DNA from: Curtobacterium sp. VKM Ac-2865
GTDB lineage: Bacteria > Actinomycetota > Actinomycetes > Actinomycetales > Microbacteriaceae
Assembly: GCF_015350905.1 (NCBI RefSeq)
Contig: NZ_JADKRZ010000009.1
Coordinates: 1 to 64,000 of the forward strand
DNA length: 64,000 nucleotides
Direction of reading: 5' to 3'
Part shown: piece by piece, positions 17,570 to 26,304 of the stretch
Position numbering within the stretch: the stretch's first letter is position 1
Layout: each line of letters opens with the position of its first letter
Position numbers and translations under genes: made by a program
The notes under the pieces: generated by a model
Database searches by the model: none
Told to the model about the DNA's origin: nothing
The model's input: the letters and a program-made list of their open reading frames with translations, nothing else

Positions 17570-18949
17570 TCAGTCCGTGGGGCGGTGCAGCGTGCGGATG
17601 CGGTCGTGCAGCGGTTCGGTCTGCCACCGCGCCTCGAACGTGCCCGACGCCGGGTCGCACCGCACCCAGAGCAGGTGCGGGGTGTCGACGAACCGCACGG
17701 CGACCAGCACCCGGCCGTCCTCGTCGACCGCGGCGCTCGCCGCCGTCGACCCGTCGACCGCCCACGCGCCGGCGCCGAGCGGCGCGGACACGGCGGAGCC
17801 GTCCTGGGTCAGGGTGGTCGTCCAGGTGGCGCCGTCCTGCTCGAGCACCACGGTGTCCAGGCCGGGGACCGCGGAGCTGGCGGCGCGGGAGAACGCACCA
17901 CGAGCCTCCAGGCCGTCGACCGTGTCCAGCGCGCCCCCGGCGACCGGTGGCAGGGCCAGGCCGGGCAGGGCGGCGTCCGTCGTGTCCGGACCGGGACGGT
18001 CGATCGCCGGCAGCAGGTGCTCCCACACGGCGTCGAGCACGGCCTGCATGTCGAGGCTCTGGCCGGTGATCGCGAGGACGACGTCGTGCTCCGGCAGGAC
18101 GACGCAGAACTGGCCGTAGGCGCCGTCGCCGCGGAAGCCGTGCCGGGCCATCCAGAACTGGTAGCCGTAGCCCTGGGACCAGTCCGGGTTCTCCTCGTCC
18201 GGGTTCGCGACCTGCATGCGGGTGGCGGACTCGACCCAGTCCTCGTCGAGGATCCGGACGCCGTCCCACAGCCCGCGCTGCAGGTAGAGCTGGCCGAGCT
18301 TCGCGACGCTCTCGGTCGTGGTGTAGCAGCCGCTGAAGCCGAGCTCGCCGACCGAGTCACGCTTCCAGGACAGTCGGTCGATGCCGAGCGGGTCGAGCAG
18401 CCGCGGCCGGAGGTAGTCCACCAGGGTGCCGCCGCTGACCCGCCGGACGATCTCCGCGAGCGTGTACGTGCACGGCTGGTTGTAGGCGAAGACCGAGCCG
18501 GGCTCCTCGTCCGGGGGCAGCAGCAGGAAGCCGCGGACCGTGTTCTCGGGGTCGATCGCCAGCGCCCGGTCCAGGGTCTCCGCACGGTGACCGCTCGCCA
18601 TCGACAACAGGTGACGGAGGGTCATCCGACGGGTGCGCTGGTCGAGCACCTCATGGTCGAGCTCAGGGAAGTGGCTGATCACGGCGCTGTCGAGGTCGAG
18701 CAGCCCCTCGTGCGCAGCGATCCCGACGGCCGCCGCCGTGAAGCTCTTGCTCAGGGAGTAGAGCAGGTGCGGGCGGTCGGCGGAGTACGGGTCCCACCAG
18801 CCCTCCGCGGCGACCTGGCCGTGCCGGAGCAGGACCAGCCCGTGCGGCTCGACGTCCGGTGTGGACTCCAGCGCGCGGACGAGGGCATCCACCCCCGAGG
18901 CGTCGATGCCGAGGGCGGACGGGGAGCTGCGCGGGAACGTCGTCGTCAC
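17570..18949 (-). CDS. Serine hydrolase, class C beta-lactamase fold
   Basis: 459 residues. An N-terminal class C beta-lactamase/esterase domain carries the SxxK motif SLSK (about 77-80) and the Tyr motif YNQ (about 165), with a hydrophilic C-terminal extension. There is no signal peptide, so it acts in the cytoplasm, more likely as esterase or peptidase than antibiotic resistance enzyme. I chose GTG at 18949 because a TACGCT box (18956-18961) ends six bases before it, the leaderless pattern common here; an ATG at 18994 would put the promoter inside the gene. Confidence 0.82.
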   Translation of the reverse strand: MTTTFPRSSPSALGIDASGVDALVRALESTPDVEPHGLVLLRHGQVAAEGWWDPYSADRPHLLYSLSKSFTAAAVGIAAHEGLLDLDSAVISHFPELDHEVLDQRTRRMTLRHLLSMASGHRAETLDRALAIDPENTVRGFLLLPPDEEPGSVFAYNQPCTYTLAEIVRRVSGGTLVDYLRPRLLDPLGIDRLSWKRDSVGELGFSGCYTTTESVAKLGQLYLQRGLWDGVRILDEDWVESATRMQVANPDEENPDWSQGYGYQFWMARHGFRGDGAYGQFCVVLPEHDVVLAITGQSLDMQAVLDAVWEHLLPAIDRPGPDTTDAALPGLALPPVAGGALDTVDGLEARGAFSRAASSAVPGLDTVVLEQDGATWTTTLTQDGSAVSAPLGAGAWAVDGSTAASAAVDEDGRVLVAVRFVDTPHLLWVRCDPASGTFEARWQTEPLHDRIRTLHRPTD

Positions 18950-19048
18950 GGGTCGAGCGTAGCCCGGGCAGGCCGGGCGGCGGCCTGCCATCATCGAGGG
19001 AGCGTTCGACAGCAGATCGCACCGCCGTCACCCACGACAAGGATCCGC

Positions 19049-20185
19049 ATGCCGTTCTTCACCCCGTCCTCCGCGACGAGCGACACCCCGCCCACCGGCG
19101 CCAGGAAGGCGTGGTCGGACGCGTTCGGCGGACTCGCGACCCGGTGCCTGCAGGTCATCATCGTGCTGGTCATCGTGATCGGCATCGTCTACGCCGCGTC
19201 GACCATCAGCGTCGTGACGATCCCGGTGCTCATCGCGCTCATCATCGCCTCGGCCATGCACCCCGTCGTGTCCTGGCTCCGCCGGCACCGCGTGCCTTCC
19301 CTCGTGGCAACCCTGATCGTGCTGCTCGGGGTGCTGGCCGTGCTCGGGCTGGTCGGGTGGCTCATCGTCGTCGCGGTCGAGAACCAGTGGAGCGACCTGC
19401 AGAAGTCCGCGGTTGACGGCTTCCAGCAGCTGCAGGGCTGGGTGACGTCGCTGCCGTTCTCGATCTCGGACAAGCAGATCGACGACGCGACGAAGACCGC
19501 CACCGACTTCGTCACGAGCGCCAAGTTCGGCTCGGGGGCGCTCGCCGGGGCCTCGGCCACCGCGAACTTCCTCACCGGGCTCGTGCTGATGATCGTCGTG
19601 CTGTTCTTCTTCCTCAAGGACGGCCCGAAGATCTGGGAGTTCCTGCTCCGCCCCTTCACCGGCACCCGCTACGCCCGCGCCCGTCGCGTCGGTGACCGCG
19701 TCGTCTCCACCCTCGGCGGCTACGTCCGCGGCACGGCGACCGTCGCCGCGGTGGACGCCATCGGCATCGGTGTCGGCATCGCCATCGTCGGGGTGCCGCT
19801 CGCGCTGCCCCTTGCCGTCGTCGTGTTCATCACGGCGTTCATCCCGATCGTCGGTGCCACCGCGGCCGGCATCCTCGCGGCCCTCGTCGCCCTGGTGACC
19901 CTCGGCCCGGTGCAGGCGCTCATCGTGGTCGGCATCGTGGTCCTCGTGAACCAGCTCGAGGGCAACCTGCTCCAGCCCGTGCTCATGGGCCGCACGCTGC
20001 AGCTGCACGGCCTCGTGATCCTGGTCGGCCTGACCGCCGGCACGGTGCTCGCGGGCATCACCGGCGCGGTCATGTCGGTGCCGCTCCTCGCCGCGGCGTG
20101 GGGCGCCGTGCAGGTCTGGGACGGCCCGGACACCCCCGCCAAGCCGTGGCGGCAGAAGCGCTCGGAAGAGGTCGGCGCCAAGTAG
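19049..20185 (+). CDS. AI-2E family transporter (PerM/TqsA-like)
   Basis: 378 residues with about eight membrane helices: a pair near residues 30-85, one near 90-110, then a hydrophilic segment (about 110-165) and a C-terminal helix cluster with the family motif NQLEGNLLQPVLMGR (about 292-306). Members export small molecules or act as Na+/H+ antiporters; the substrate here is unknown. ATG follows AAGGA by a few bases. The gene is divergent from the serine hydrolase gene. Confidence 0.88.
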   Translation: MPFFTPSSATSDTPPTGARKAWSDAFGGLATRCLQVIIVLVIVIGIVYAASTISVVTIPVLIALIIASAMHPVVSWLRRHRVPSLVATLIVLLGVLAVLGLVGWLIVVAVENQWSDLQKSAVDGFQQLQGWVTSLPFSISDKQIDDATKTATDFVTSAKFGSGALAGASATANFLTGLVLMIVVLFFFLKDGPKIWEFLLRPFTGTRYARARRVGDRVVSTLGGYVRGTATVAAVDAIGIGVGIAIVGVPLALPLAVVVFITAFIPIVGATAAGILAALVALVTLGPVQALIVVGIVVLVNQLEGNLLQPVLMGRTLQLHGLVILVGLTAGTVLAGITGAVMSVPLLAAAWGAVQVWDGPDTPAKPWRQKRSEEVGAK

Positions 20186-20597
20186 CCCGACGGGTGGACG
20201 GCGGCGCCCCGAACGGGGGTATCGCCACTTCCCCCTGACCCCCTTGTAGATTGCTCAGCAATCGACCGGTGTCCCCAGAACGGTGGACCCCGATCGGCCG
20301 ACACGGACTCACCACCCGTGTCCCGCAGCGCGGCGGGAACGCCGCGTGGACCCGGAAGGATCAGGGATGTCACGCCCACGGACTGATCGAACGCCCCTGG
20401 CGTCGGGTGTCTTCGGCGTGCCGAGTCGTTCTGCGCGGCGTGACGTCGCCGGTGATCCCTTCCGCGTCGGGTCCCCTGCCACCACGGGGGACGGATCAGC
20501 GGCGGACGGCCGCATGTCGGGTTCGGTGCGGTGGGGCGTTCGGGTCCCCGCCGCACCGACTCCGCGTCGTCCACTGCGACGAACGACAGGAGCGAGC
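20186..20597. other. Long intergenic region with two hairpins, no clear gene
   Basis: It contains a dyad GATTGC-TCA-GCAATC at 20249-20263 overlapping a TAGATT sequence (20247-20252) that could be a -10 box, and a bulged hairpin at 20523-20559 (TCGGTGCGG and GGGG pairing with CCCC and CCGCACCGA). One ATG at 20367 has a good ribosome-binding site and is in frame with the next gene, but third-position GC in that stretch is only about 65 %, unlike real genes here, so I do not call it coding. It may be a structured 5' leader. Confidence 0.45.
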
Positions 20598-20786
20598 GTG
20601 CACGACCACGACACCCATCCCCTCGACCGGGCCGTCGGCCCCGAACACGTCGAGCGGTTCCGGCTGCTCCGGACCCCGGACGAGACGCTGAGCGTGGTCT
20701 GCCGGTGCGCGATCGGCGTCGACCACGACAACACCATCACGCCGGCCGGTCCTGCACCGGACCTGACGGGTCGCCGAGTCCGCTGA
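20598..20786 (+). CDS. Small His/Asp-rich protein, unknown function
   Basis: 62 residues. GTG is preceded by AGGAG (20588-20592). From this codon on third positions are about 90 % G/C, which separates it from the non-coding-like frame upstream. The peptide starts HDHDTHPLD and contains CRC and DHDN, so it might bind metal. No family recognised. It precedes nadE, and a hairpin lies 39 bases upstream. Confidence 0.5.
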   Translation: MHDHDTHPLDRAVGPEHVERFRLLRTPDETLSVVCRCAIGVDHDNTITPAGPAPDLTGRRVR

Positions 20787-20818
20787 CCGTCCCGCTCGCC
20801 GCGGTGGATACTGGGGCG

Positions 20819-21640
20819 GTGCGTGAACTCCAAGCCGCCATCGCCGCGGACCTCAACGTCCAGCCCGTCATCCACCCGGCCGCCGAGGTCGCACGTCGTG
20901 TCGACTTCCTCCGCGACTACCTGCTGACCACGGGGGCGAAGGGCCTGGTCCTCGCGATCAGCGGTGGGCAGGACTCCACCCTCGCCGGGCGGCTCTCCCA
21001 GCTCGCGGTCGAGTCGCTCCGTGCCGAGGGGCACGACGTCTCGTTCACCACGGTGCGCATGCCGTACCGGGTGCAGGCCGACGAGGACGACGCCCAGCTC
21101 GCGCTGCAGTTCATCGCCGCGGAGCCCGGTGTCACCGTGAACATCGAACACGGGGTCGACGGCGTGGTGCAGGACACCGCGGACGCCGGTGTGCCGCTGA
21201 GCGACTTCGTCAAGGGCAACGTCAAGGCGCGGATGCGCATGGTCGCCCAGTACGCGGTCGCCGGGCAGCGCGGGCTCCTGGTCGTCGGCACGGACCACGC
21301 GGCCGAGGCCGTGACCGGCTTCTTCACGAAGTACGGCGACGGCGGCGTGGACCTCACCCCGCTGACCGGGCTCACGAAGAGCCAGGGACGGCAGCTCCTC
21401 GAGCACCTCGGTGCGCCGGCCCGCCTGTACGAGAAGGCCCCCACCGCTGACCTGCTCGACGAGACCCCGGGCCAGACGGACGAGGCGAACCTCGGCCTGA
21501 GCTACGCCGAGATCGACGCCTACCTGCAGGGGCACGACGTGCCGGTCGAGGTCGCCGAGGCGATCGAGACCCGCTACCGCGCCACGGAGCACAAGCGCCA
21601 GGTGCCGGCGACCCCCTTCGACGCCTGGTGGCGCGCGTAG
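20819..21640 (+). CDS. nadE: NH3-dependent NAD+ synthetase
   Basis: 273 residues, the bacterial ammonia-dependent size. The ATP-pyrophosphatase loop [12 protein letters not shown] (about 47-58) and the family motifs GTDHAAE and FTKYGDGG are intact. It amidates nicotinic acid adenine dinucleotide to NAD+ in the cytoplasm. The start GTG gives [11 protein letters not shown], the conserved N-terminus of actinobacterial NadE; an earlier in-frame GTG at 20804 adds only five residues. Confidence 0.93.
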   Translation: MRELQAAIAADLNVQPVIHPAAEVARRVDFLRDYLLTTGAKGLVLAISGGQDSTLAGRLSQLAVESLRAEGHDVSFTTVRMPYRVQADEDDAQLALQFIAAEPGVTVNIEHGVDGVVQDTADAGVPLSDFVKGNVKARMRMVAQYAVAGQRGLLVVGTDHAAEAVTGFFTKYGDGGVDLTPLTGLTKSQGRQLLEHLGAPARLYEKAPTADLLDETPGQTDEANLGLSYAEIDAYLQGHDVPVEVAEAIETRYRATEHKRQVPATPFDAWWRA

Positions 21641-21647
21641 GGAGCCG

Positions 21648-21802
21648 TTCCCCGCGTCGCAGGTCGTTTCGCGCGTGGGTCGTTCCGCGCGTTGCGAGAC
21701 CCTCCGCGCGCGGGAGGTCGAATCGCGCGTAGGCGGTCAGTTCTTCCGACCTCCCACGCGCGATCCAGCTTGCCATCGCGCGCGGTGTGGGTGGGAACCG
21801 CC
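21648..21802. repeat. Intergenic repeat, copy 1 (GCGCGT-rich)
   Basis: Several short units like GGTCGTTCCGCGCGTTGCGA are followed by CGCGCGGGAGGTCG, ATCGCGCGTAGGCGG, then CACGCGCGATC and GTGTGGGTGGGAACCG. The same order recurs at 23235-23417, and a related inverted repeat is at 63004-63050. The segment can pair ATCGCGCGTAGG with its later complement. It has no coding features. Confidence 0.7.
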
Positions 21803-21845
21803 GGACTGGAGGCTCCCCACCGGACCGGTGGGGAGCCTCCAGTCC
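21803..21845. terminator. Terminator hairpin between nadE and convergent SDR
   Basis: Perfect 21-bp arms (21803-21823 and 21825-21845) around a single central base, with the GGAGGCTC core shared by other terminators. It lies between two convergent genes and probably terminates both. Confidence 0.85.
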
Positions 21846-21858
21846 GTCCTGTGGTGCG

Positions 21859-22557
21859 TCAGCCGGCCAGCGCGGCGTACCGTTCGCTGACCGATGCGCC
21901 GAGCGAGGCGCGGACGCTGCGCGTCAGCTCGTCCGCGAGGACCTCGTGCTCGCCGTGCTCGACGCCGTCCCACACCGCGGTGACGACGGACTCCGGGGTG
22001 TTCTTCGGCGCGTCGACGCCGCTGGCCATCGCCGTGTCGGTGTACCCGAGGTAGGCCCCGACGACCTGGACCCCGTCGCTCGCCAGCTCGAGCCGGATCG
22101 AGTCCGTCGCCGACCACAGCCCTGCCTTCGAGACGCCGTACGCGCCGGCGCCACCGAGCCAGCTGAGGATCGAGGCGACGTTGACCAGGGCGCCGTGCGC
22201 TGCGCGGAGTGCCGGGGCGAAGGCGCGCGTGACGAGCAGCGGTCCGACCAGGTTCGTCTCGATCTGCGCGCGGATGTCGTCGAGGTCGCCGTCGACGAGA
22301 CCGCCCTGGCGCAGCAGTCCGGCGTTGTTGACGACGACCGTGACGTCGGAGGCCTCTGCGGCCGCGCGTGCCACCGAGGCGGCGTCGCTGACGTCGAGCA
22401 CGAGGGGGACGATGCGGGCGTCGTCCCAGTCCTGCGGTCGTCGTGCGGCGGCGTAGACCTTCGTGGCGCCGCGCTCGAGGGCCTGGCGCACGAACTCGGT
22501 GCCGAGTCCGCCGTTCGCGCCGGTGACGAGCACGGTCTGTCCGATGAGTCCGGTCAT
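21859..22557 (-). CDS. Short-chain dehydrogenase/reductase
   Basis: 232 residues. TGANGGLG (about 12-19), NNAG (about 82) and YGVSK (about 148-152) mark an active classical SDR. ATG has GGAAGGA upstream. It is divergent from a TetR regulator with a palindromic operator in between, a common pattern where the repressor controls an SDR detoxifying an aldehyde, ketone or quinone. The substrate cannot be read from sequence. Confidence 0.87.
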   Translation of the reverse strand: MTGLIGQTVLVTGANGGLGTEFVRQALERGATKVYAAARRPQDWDDARIVPLVLDVSDAASVARAAAEASDVTVVVNNAGLLRQGGLVDGDLDDIRAQIETNLVGPLLVTRAFAPALRAAHGALVNVASILSWLGGAGAYGVSKAGLWSATDSIRLELASDGVQVVGAYLGYTDTAMASGVDAPKNTPESVVTAVWDGVEHGEHEVLADELTRSVRASLGASVSERYAALAG

Positions 22558-22609
22558 GATGGGTTCCTTCCGTCGGGGCACCGAGCGATGCCGTGTCCTC
22601 TCGACAGCA

Positions 22610-22625
22610 ATATGACCGGTCGTCT
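22610..22625. promoter_or_regulatory. Putative TetR operator
   Basis: ATATGACCGGTCGTCT contains the perfect palindrome GACCGGTC (22614-22621) and extends with imperfect symmetry on both sides. Operators with a GACCGGTC core are common for actinobacterial TetR regulators. It sits between the SDR and TetR starts, where binding would repress both. Confidence 0.7.
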
Positions 22626-22651
22626 CATTCCCGGAGTGAGAGCATTGGTCC

Positions 22652-23230
22652 ATGCCGAAAGCCAGCCTGCGGGACGCGATCGTCGACGCCGCCCTCGTCG
22701 AGTTCCACCAGCACGGGTACGCCGCCACCGGGGTGGCCGCGATCACCGGGTCCGCGGGGGCACCGAAGGGGTCGTTCTACAACCACTTCCGGTCCAAGGC
22801 GGACCTGGCGATGGAGGTCGCTGACCGCTTCGCCGCCGCGTCACCGATCGGGCTGCTCGCGGACGCGTCAGTGCCGCGCGTGGTGGACCGGATCACGGGC
22901 TACTTCGACGCGATGCTCGACCGGCTGGCCGGCATCGACTTCCGGTACGGCTGCCTGCTCGGCAACCTGGCGGTCGACACCGCGACGGACGAACCCGTGG
23001 TCGCTGCCCACGTCGACGAGGTGTTCGACGCGTGGGTCGCACGACTTGCCACGGCCGTGCGGGCCGCGCAGGACCAGGGCGACGTGGCCGCCGCACTCGA
23101 CGCCGACCTCGTCGCGGCCCAGCTCGTCGACCTGTGGGAGGGTGCCGCGCTCCGGGCGAAGGCCCGCCGTGACGGCGACCTCACCCGCCGCGCGGTGACG
23201 GACGGGGTGCGGCGGCTGCTCGGGGTCTGA
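22652..23230 (+). CDS. TetR-family transcriptional repressor
   Basis: 192 residues. The N-terminal helix-turn-helix is typical (ATGVAAITGSAGAPKGSFYN, then HFRSKADL). The C-terminal ligand domain has YGCLLGNLAVD, as in LmrA/YxaF-like regulators. It is divergent from an SDR, which it very likely represses through the GACCGGTC palindrome. The ligand is unknown. Confidence 0.9.
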   Translation: MPKASLRDAIVDAALVEFHQHGYAATGVAAITGSAGAPKGSFYNHFRSKADLAMEVADRFAAASPIGLLADASVPRVVDRITGYFDAMLDRLAGIDFRYGCLLGNLAVDTATDEPVVAAHVDEVFDAWVARLATAVRAAQDQGDVAAALDADLVAAQLVDLWEGAALRAKARRDGDLTRRAVTDGVRRLLGV

Positions 23231-23234
23231 CCCG

Positions 23235-23417
23235 CCGCGGGTCGCCCCGCGCGTTGCGGGTCGTTCCCCGCGTAGGTCGTTCCGTGCGGAGGTCGTTCCG
23301 CGCGTTGCGAGTCCTTCCGCGCGCGGGAGGTCGTTTCGCGCGTAGGTGGTCGTTCCTTCGCACCTCCCACGCGCGATCCCACGTGCCATCGCGAGCGGTG
23401 TGGGTGGGAACCGCCGG
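23235..23417. repeat. Intergenic repeat, copy 2 (GCGCGT-rich)
   Basis: A second copy of the repeat at 21648-21802, with the same order of parts but two extra GGTCGTTCC units, ending in the same GTGTGGGTGGGAACCGCCGG stretch. The two copies flank the SDR/TetR pair in direct orientation. No gene is seen in it. Confidence 0.7.
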
Positions 23418-23460
23418 ACTGGAGGCTCGCCACCGGGCCGGTGGGGAGCCTCGAGTCCGT
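23418..23460. terminator. Terminator hairpin after the TetR gene
   Basis: 21-base arms (23418-23438 and 23440-23460) with two mismatches; a diverged copy of the hairpin at 21803-21845. It lies between the TetR gene and the convergent monooxygenase gene. Confidence 0.75.
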
Positions 23461-23472
23461 CCCCTGGTGCCG

Positions 23473-24837
23473 TCAGGCGGGGACGCCGGACCGGCGGTGT
23501 GCGGCGGCGGGGTGTGATGCCGGGAGTCGGGCGGGACCTCCGGTCACGCGTTCGCGCAGGGTCTCGCCCGGGGTGTAGCGCTCGGGCAGGCGACCGCGCT
23601 CCTGCAGCAGCGGTGTGACGTACCGGCCGAAGTCGCGGACGGTGTCGAACGAGTGGTACTGCCGCAGGTTGATGCCGTCGATCCCGTCGTCGTCGAGCCA
23701 GCCCTCGATCTGCTCGGTGACCGCCTCGGGGACGCCCGCGGCCCAGAACGCGCCGTGCCAGGCCTCGTTCACCCGGTCGAGCAGCTCCCCGACGGTGGCG
23801 TCGAGTGCCACCCGTCCGACGAGGCGTTCGCCGCCGGCGACCCCCTCGACCTCGAGGGCGTCGCGGACCGTGCGGCTGCGCGGGTGGGAGAGCGCGTCGA
23901 AGGGGACGCTGCCGTGGACGAGCGGGCCCTCCTCGCTCGCGAAGGCACGGTACTGCGACACCTTGTCGTCGACCTCGCGCTGGGTCGGCGCGGTGATCAC
24001 GGCGGCCTGGGTGACGAACCGGACGTCGCCGCGGTCTCGGCCAGCTGCCTGGGCTGCGTCCCGGACGGCGTCGGCGGTCCGCTGGACGCCGTGGCCACCG
24101 GTGAAGACGACCTCGGCGTGCTGACCGGCGCGGGTGATGCCGGCAGGGGAGCCGGTCGCGAGGAACAACGCGGGGGTGCGCTGCGGCGACGGCTCCGACA
24201 GGTGCGGGCCCGCGACGCGGAAGTGCTCGCCGACGTGGTCGATCGGGTGGACCTTGTCGGGGTCGGTGTAGATCCCCCGATCGGCGTCGCGGAGGACGGC
24301 GTCGTCCTCCCACGAGCCCTCCCACAGCTGGTAGAGGACGTCGAGGTACTCGTCGGCGATCTCGTACCGGGTGTCGTGCGGGATCTCCGTGGCCAGGCCG
24401 AAGTTCCGGGCCGCGTTCGGCAGGTAGCTCGTCACGACGTTCCAGCCGACCCGGCCGTTCGTCAGGTGGTCGAGCGTCGACATCCGCCTGGCGAACGCGA
24501 AGGGTGGCTCGTAGCTCGTGGAGAACGTGATGCCGAAGCCGAGGTGCTCGGTCACGGCGGCCATCGCGGGCACGACGAGCATCGGGTCGTTGTTCGGGAT
24601 CTGCAGGCCCTCACGCAGCGCAGGCGCGGCTGATCCGCCGTACACGTCGTAGGCGCCGAGCACATCGGCGATGAAGACCGCGTCGAACTGACCGGCCTCG
24701 GCCGACCGGGCGAGTTCGGTCCAGTACCGGATGTCCGTGTACCGGTGTCGGTTGTTCCCGGGCAGGCGCCACAGGCCATGGGTGATGTGCCCGACGCAGT
24801 TCATCTCGAAGACGTTGAGCAGGAGTCGCTTCGGCAT
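23473..24837 (-). CDS. FMN-dependent monooxygenase, NtaA/SnaA/DszA type
   Basis: 454 residues, the usual size for the NtaA/SnaA/SoxA subgroup of bacterial luciferase-like enzymes. The N-terminus KRLLLNVFEMNCVGH and motifs GGSAAPALREGLQIPNNDP and NVVTSYLPNAARNFG are characteristic. These enzymes oxidise chelators, sulfonates, thioethers or polyketides with FMNH2 supplied by a separate reductase, which is not nearby. The ATG start has TACCGT (24845-24850) ending seven bases upstream, a leaderless arrangement. The substrate is unknown. Confidence 0.87.
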   Translation of the reverse strand: MPKRLLLNVFEMNCVGHITHGLWRLPGNNRHRYTDIRYWTELARSAEAGQFDAVFIADVLGAYDVYGGSAAPALREGLQIPNNDPMLVVPAMAAVTEHLGFGITFSTSYEPPFAFARRMSTLDHLTNGRVGWNVVTSYLPNAARNFGLATEIPHDTRYEIADEYLDVLYQLWEGSWEDDAVLRDADRGIYTDPDKVHPIDHVGEHFRVAGPHLSEPSPQRTPALFLATGSPAGITRAGQHAEVVFTGGHGVQRTADAVRDAAQAAGRDRGDVRFVTQAAVITAPTQREVDDKVSQYRAFASEEGPLVHGSVPFDALSHPRSRTVRDALEVEGVAGGERLVGRVALDATVGELLDRVNEAWHGAFWAAGVPEAVTEQIEGWLDDDGIDGINLRQYHSFDTVRDFGRYVTPLLQERGRLPERYTPGETLRERVTGGPARLPASHPAAAHRRSGVPA

Positions 24838-24918
24838 GCGTCCGACGGTACGGGGACGTGACGCGCGGCATGCGTTCGTGACCTCGTGTTTCCCCGGTGG
24901 GCGGCCTCGGGTGGGCGG

Positions 24919-25470
24919 CTAGCGCTCGTCCCGACGGTGTCGGCGGTCGTCGGGCTCGTCGGCACCGACCCGTCCGTCGGCACCGACCCGTCCGTCGGTG
25001 CCGTCACGGGCATCGCGTCGAGTGTCCTCGCCGGAGCGCTGGCGCTGGTCGTCGGACATCCGGCGCTGTTCCGGCTCGGCGTCGGGCTGCTCGGTGCCGT
25101 CGGCCTGCTCGGCGGCTGCTGTCCGGTCACGATCGCGGTCGCGGTCGGCAGCGAGACGTTCCTGCCAGATGATGCTGCGGGCCGCGCCCTCGAGGACGTC
25201 GTCGACCGGACGACCGGTCTGGGCGGCCAGGGCGCCGCTCAAGCCGGCGGTCAGGGTGCCGCCAGCCGAGGCGAGGCGTTCGACGACCTCCTCCTGCCGT
25301 TCGGTCAGGGGCTCGTCGATCATGTCCTCGATCGTCTCGCGGATGTTCTCCATGCTCGCGTCCAGAGCCGCCTCGTCACCGGACTGCAGCGCTGCTGCCT
25401 CCCCGACGACGACGAGTCCCAGCCGTGCAGCGTCCTCTTCGGGGCGGTGCCGTGCGTTCTCGTCAGTCAT
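24919..25470 (-). CDS. Acidic/Arg-rich hypothetical protein
   Basis: 183 residues. The first 110 residues look globular and helical (LTERQEEVVERLASAGG, PVDDVLEGAARSIIWQ). The tail is low-complexity, rich in Asp, Arg and Glu, with a short repeat (DGRVGADGRVGAD). ATG at 25470 is preceded by TACGGT (25478-25483) seven bases upstream, supporting this start over a TTG at 25512. No family recognised and no membrane segments. Confidence 0.65.
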   Translation of the reverse strand: MTDENARHRPEEDAARLGLVVVGEAAALQSGDEAALDASMENIRETIEDMIDEPLTERQEEVVERLASAGGTLTAGLSGALAAQTGRPVDDVLEGAARSIIWQERLAADRDRDRDRTAAAEQADGTEQPDAEPEQRRMSDDQRQRSGEDTRRDARDGTDGRVGADGRVGADEPDDRRHRRDER

Positions 25471-25523
25471 GTCCTGGACCGTACGCTCGGGGCTGCCGCG
25501 CTCCCTGGACAACTGGGGGACCC

Positions 25524-26291
25524 TCAGTCAGGATCTGCGTCCGGACGGGCATGGCGGCCACGTCGACCGACCCGCAGGTGCAGCGTGTGCGGCGGCAGGT
25601 CGTCCTGGTCCGGCGCCGCGACGAGCACGATGCGGCCGCGTCCGGCGACGGTCGCGACGGCCTCGTGCACGCGCTGCCGCGACGCCGGGTCGAGCTCGCT
25701 CGTCGGGTCGTCGAGGACGATGAGTGCGGCGTCCGTCACCAGGGCGCGGGCGAGGGCCACGCGCTGCTGCTGGCCGCCGGAGAGCTGCTCAGCGAGGTTG
25801 TGCCGTACCGCGTCCGCGACCCCGAGGGCGTCGAGGACACCGCTGATCGCCGCCGGGTCGTGCGGGGTGCCCCGGTGCTGTGCGAGCAGGCCGAGCGCGA
25901 TGTTCTCGGTCGCGGTCAGGGCGCCGATGAGGGCGTGGTCGCGGGGCATCACGGCGACGGAGCCGGTCGTCGGCCTGGGGTCGGGCGCCGGCGCTGGGCC
26001 GGGTGCGGCATCATCGCGCGTGGGCGCCGTGTCCGTCGTCTCGAACCGGACCGTGCCGGTCGTGCGCCACGGCACGGGCTCGGTGTCGCCGGTCAGCACG
26101 TGCACGACGGCGTCGAGCACCACGGTCGCGTCGTCACCGCCCGGTGCGGAGACCACCACGACTGAGCCGGGCTCCACCAGACTGTCGGCGGCGAAGAGGT
26201 CGCGGCCGTCGAGCTGCACCGTGAAGTGGTCGAAGCGGAGCGCGGGCTGCGGCGTCACGGTGTCTCGTCGGTCACGGGTCTCCTCGGTCAC
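25524..26291 (-). CDS. Degenerate ABC ATPase subunit of an FtsX-type system
   Basis: 255 residues with an ABC ATPase layout, but Walker A is SAPGGDDAT (about 44-52) without the lysine, the Q-loop glutamine is missing (VAVMPRDH), the catalytic Glu after Walker B is Asp (LDDPTSELD, about 188-196) and the switch His is lost (VAAPDQ). Only the signature LSGGQQQRVALARAL (about 167-181) is perfect. The start GTG has GGAGG upstream and lies 13 bases after the stop of the second ATPase gene. It is probably the non-catalytic partner in a heterodimer. Confidence 0.82.
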   Translation of the reverse strand: MTEETRDRRDTVTPQPALRFDHFTVQLDGRDLFAADSLVEPGSVVVVSAPGGDDATVVLDAVVHVLTGDTEPVPWRTTGTVRFETTDTAPTRDDAAPGPAPAPDPRPTTGSVAVMPRDHALIGALTATENIALGLLAQHRGTPHDPAAISGVLDALGVADAVRHNLAEQLSGGQQQRVALARALVTDAALIVLDDPTSELDPASRQRVHEAVATVAGRGRIVLVAAPDQDDLPPHTLHLRVGRRGRHARPDADPD

Positions 26292-26304
26292 GGTGCCTCC
26301 TCGG

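Noticed and set aside
20367..20597. ATG with GGAAGGA site extending the small His-rich ORF upstream
   Set aside because: Third-position GC in this stretch is about 65 %, far below real genes here, so it was left as leader.
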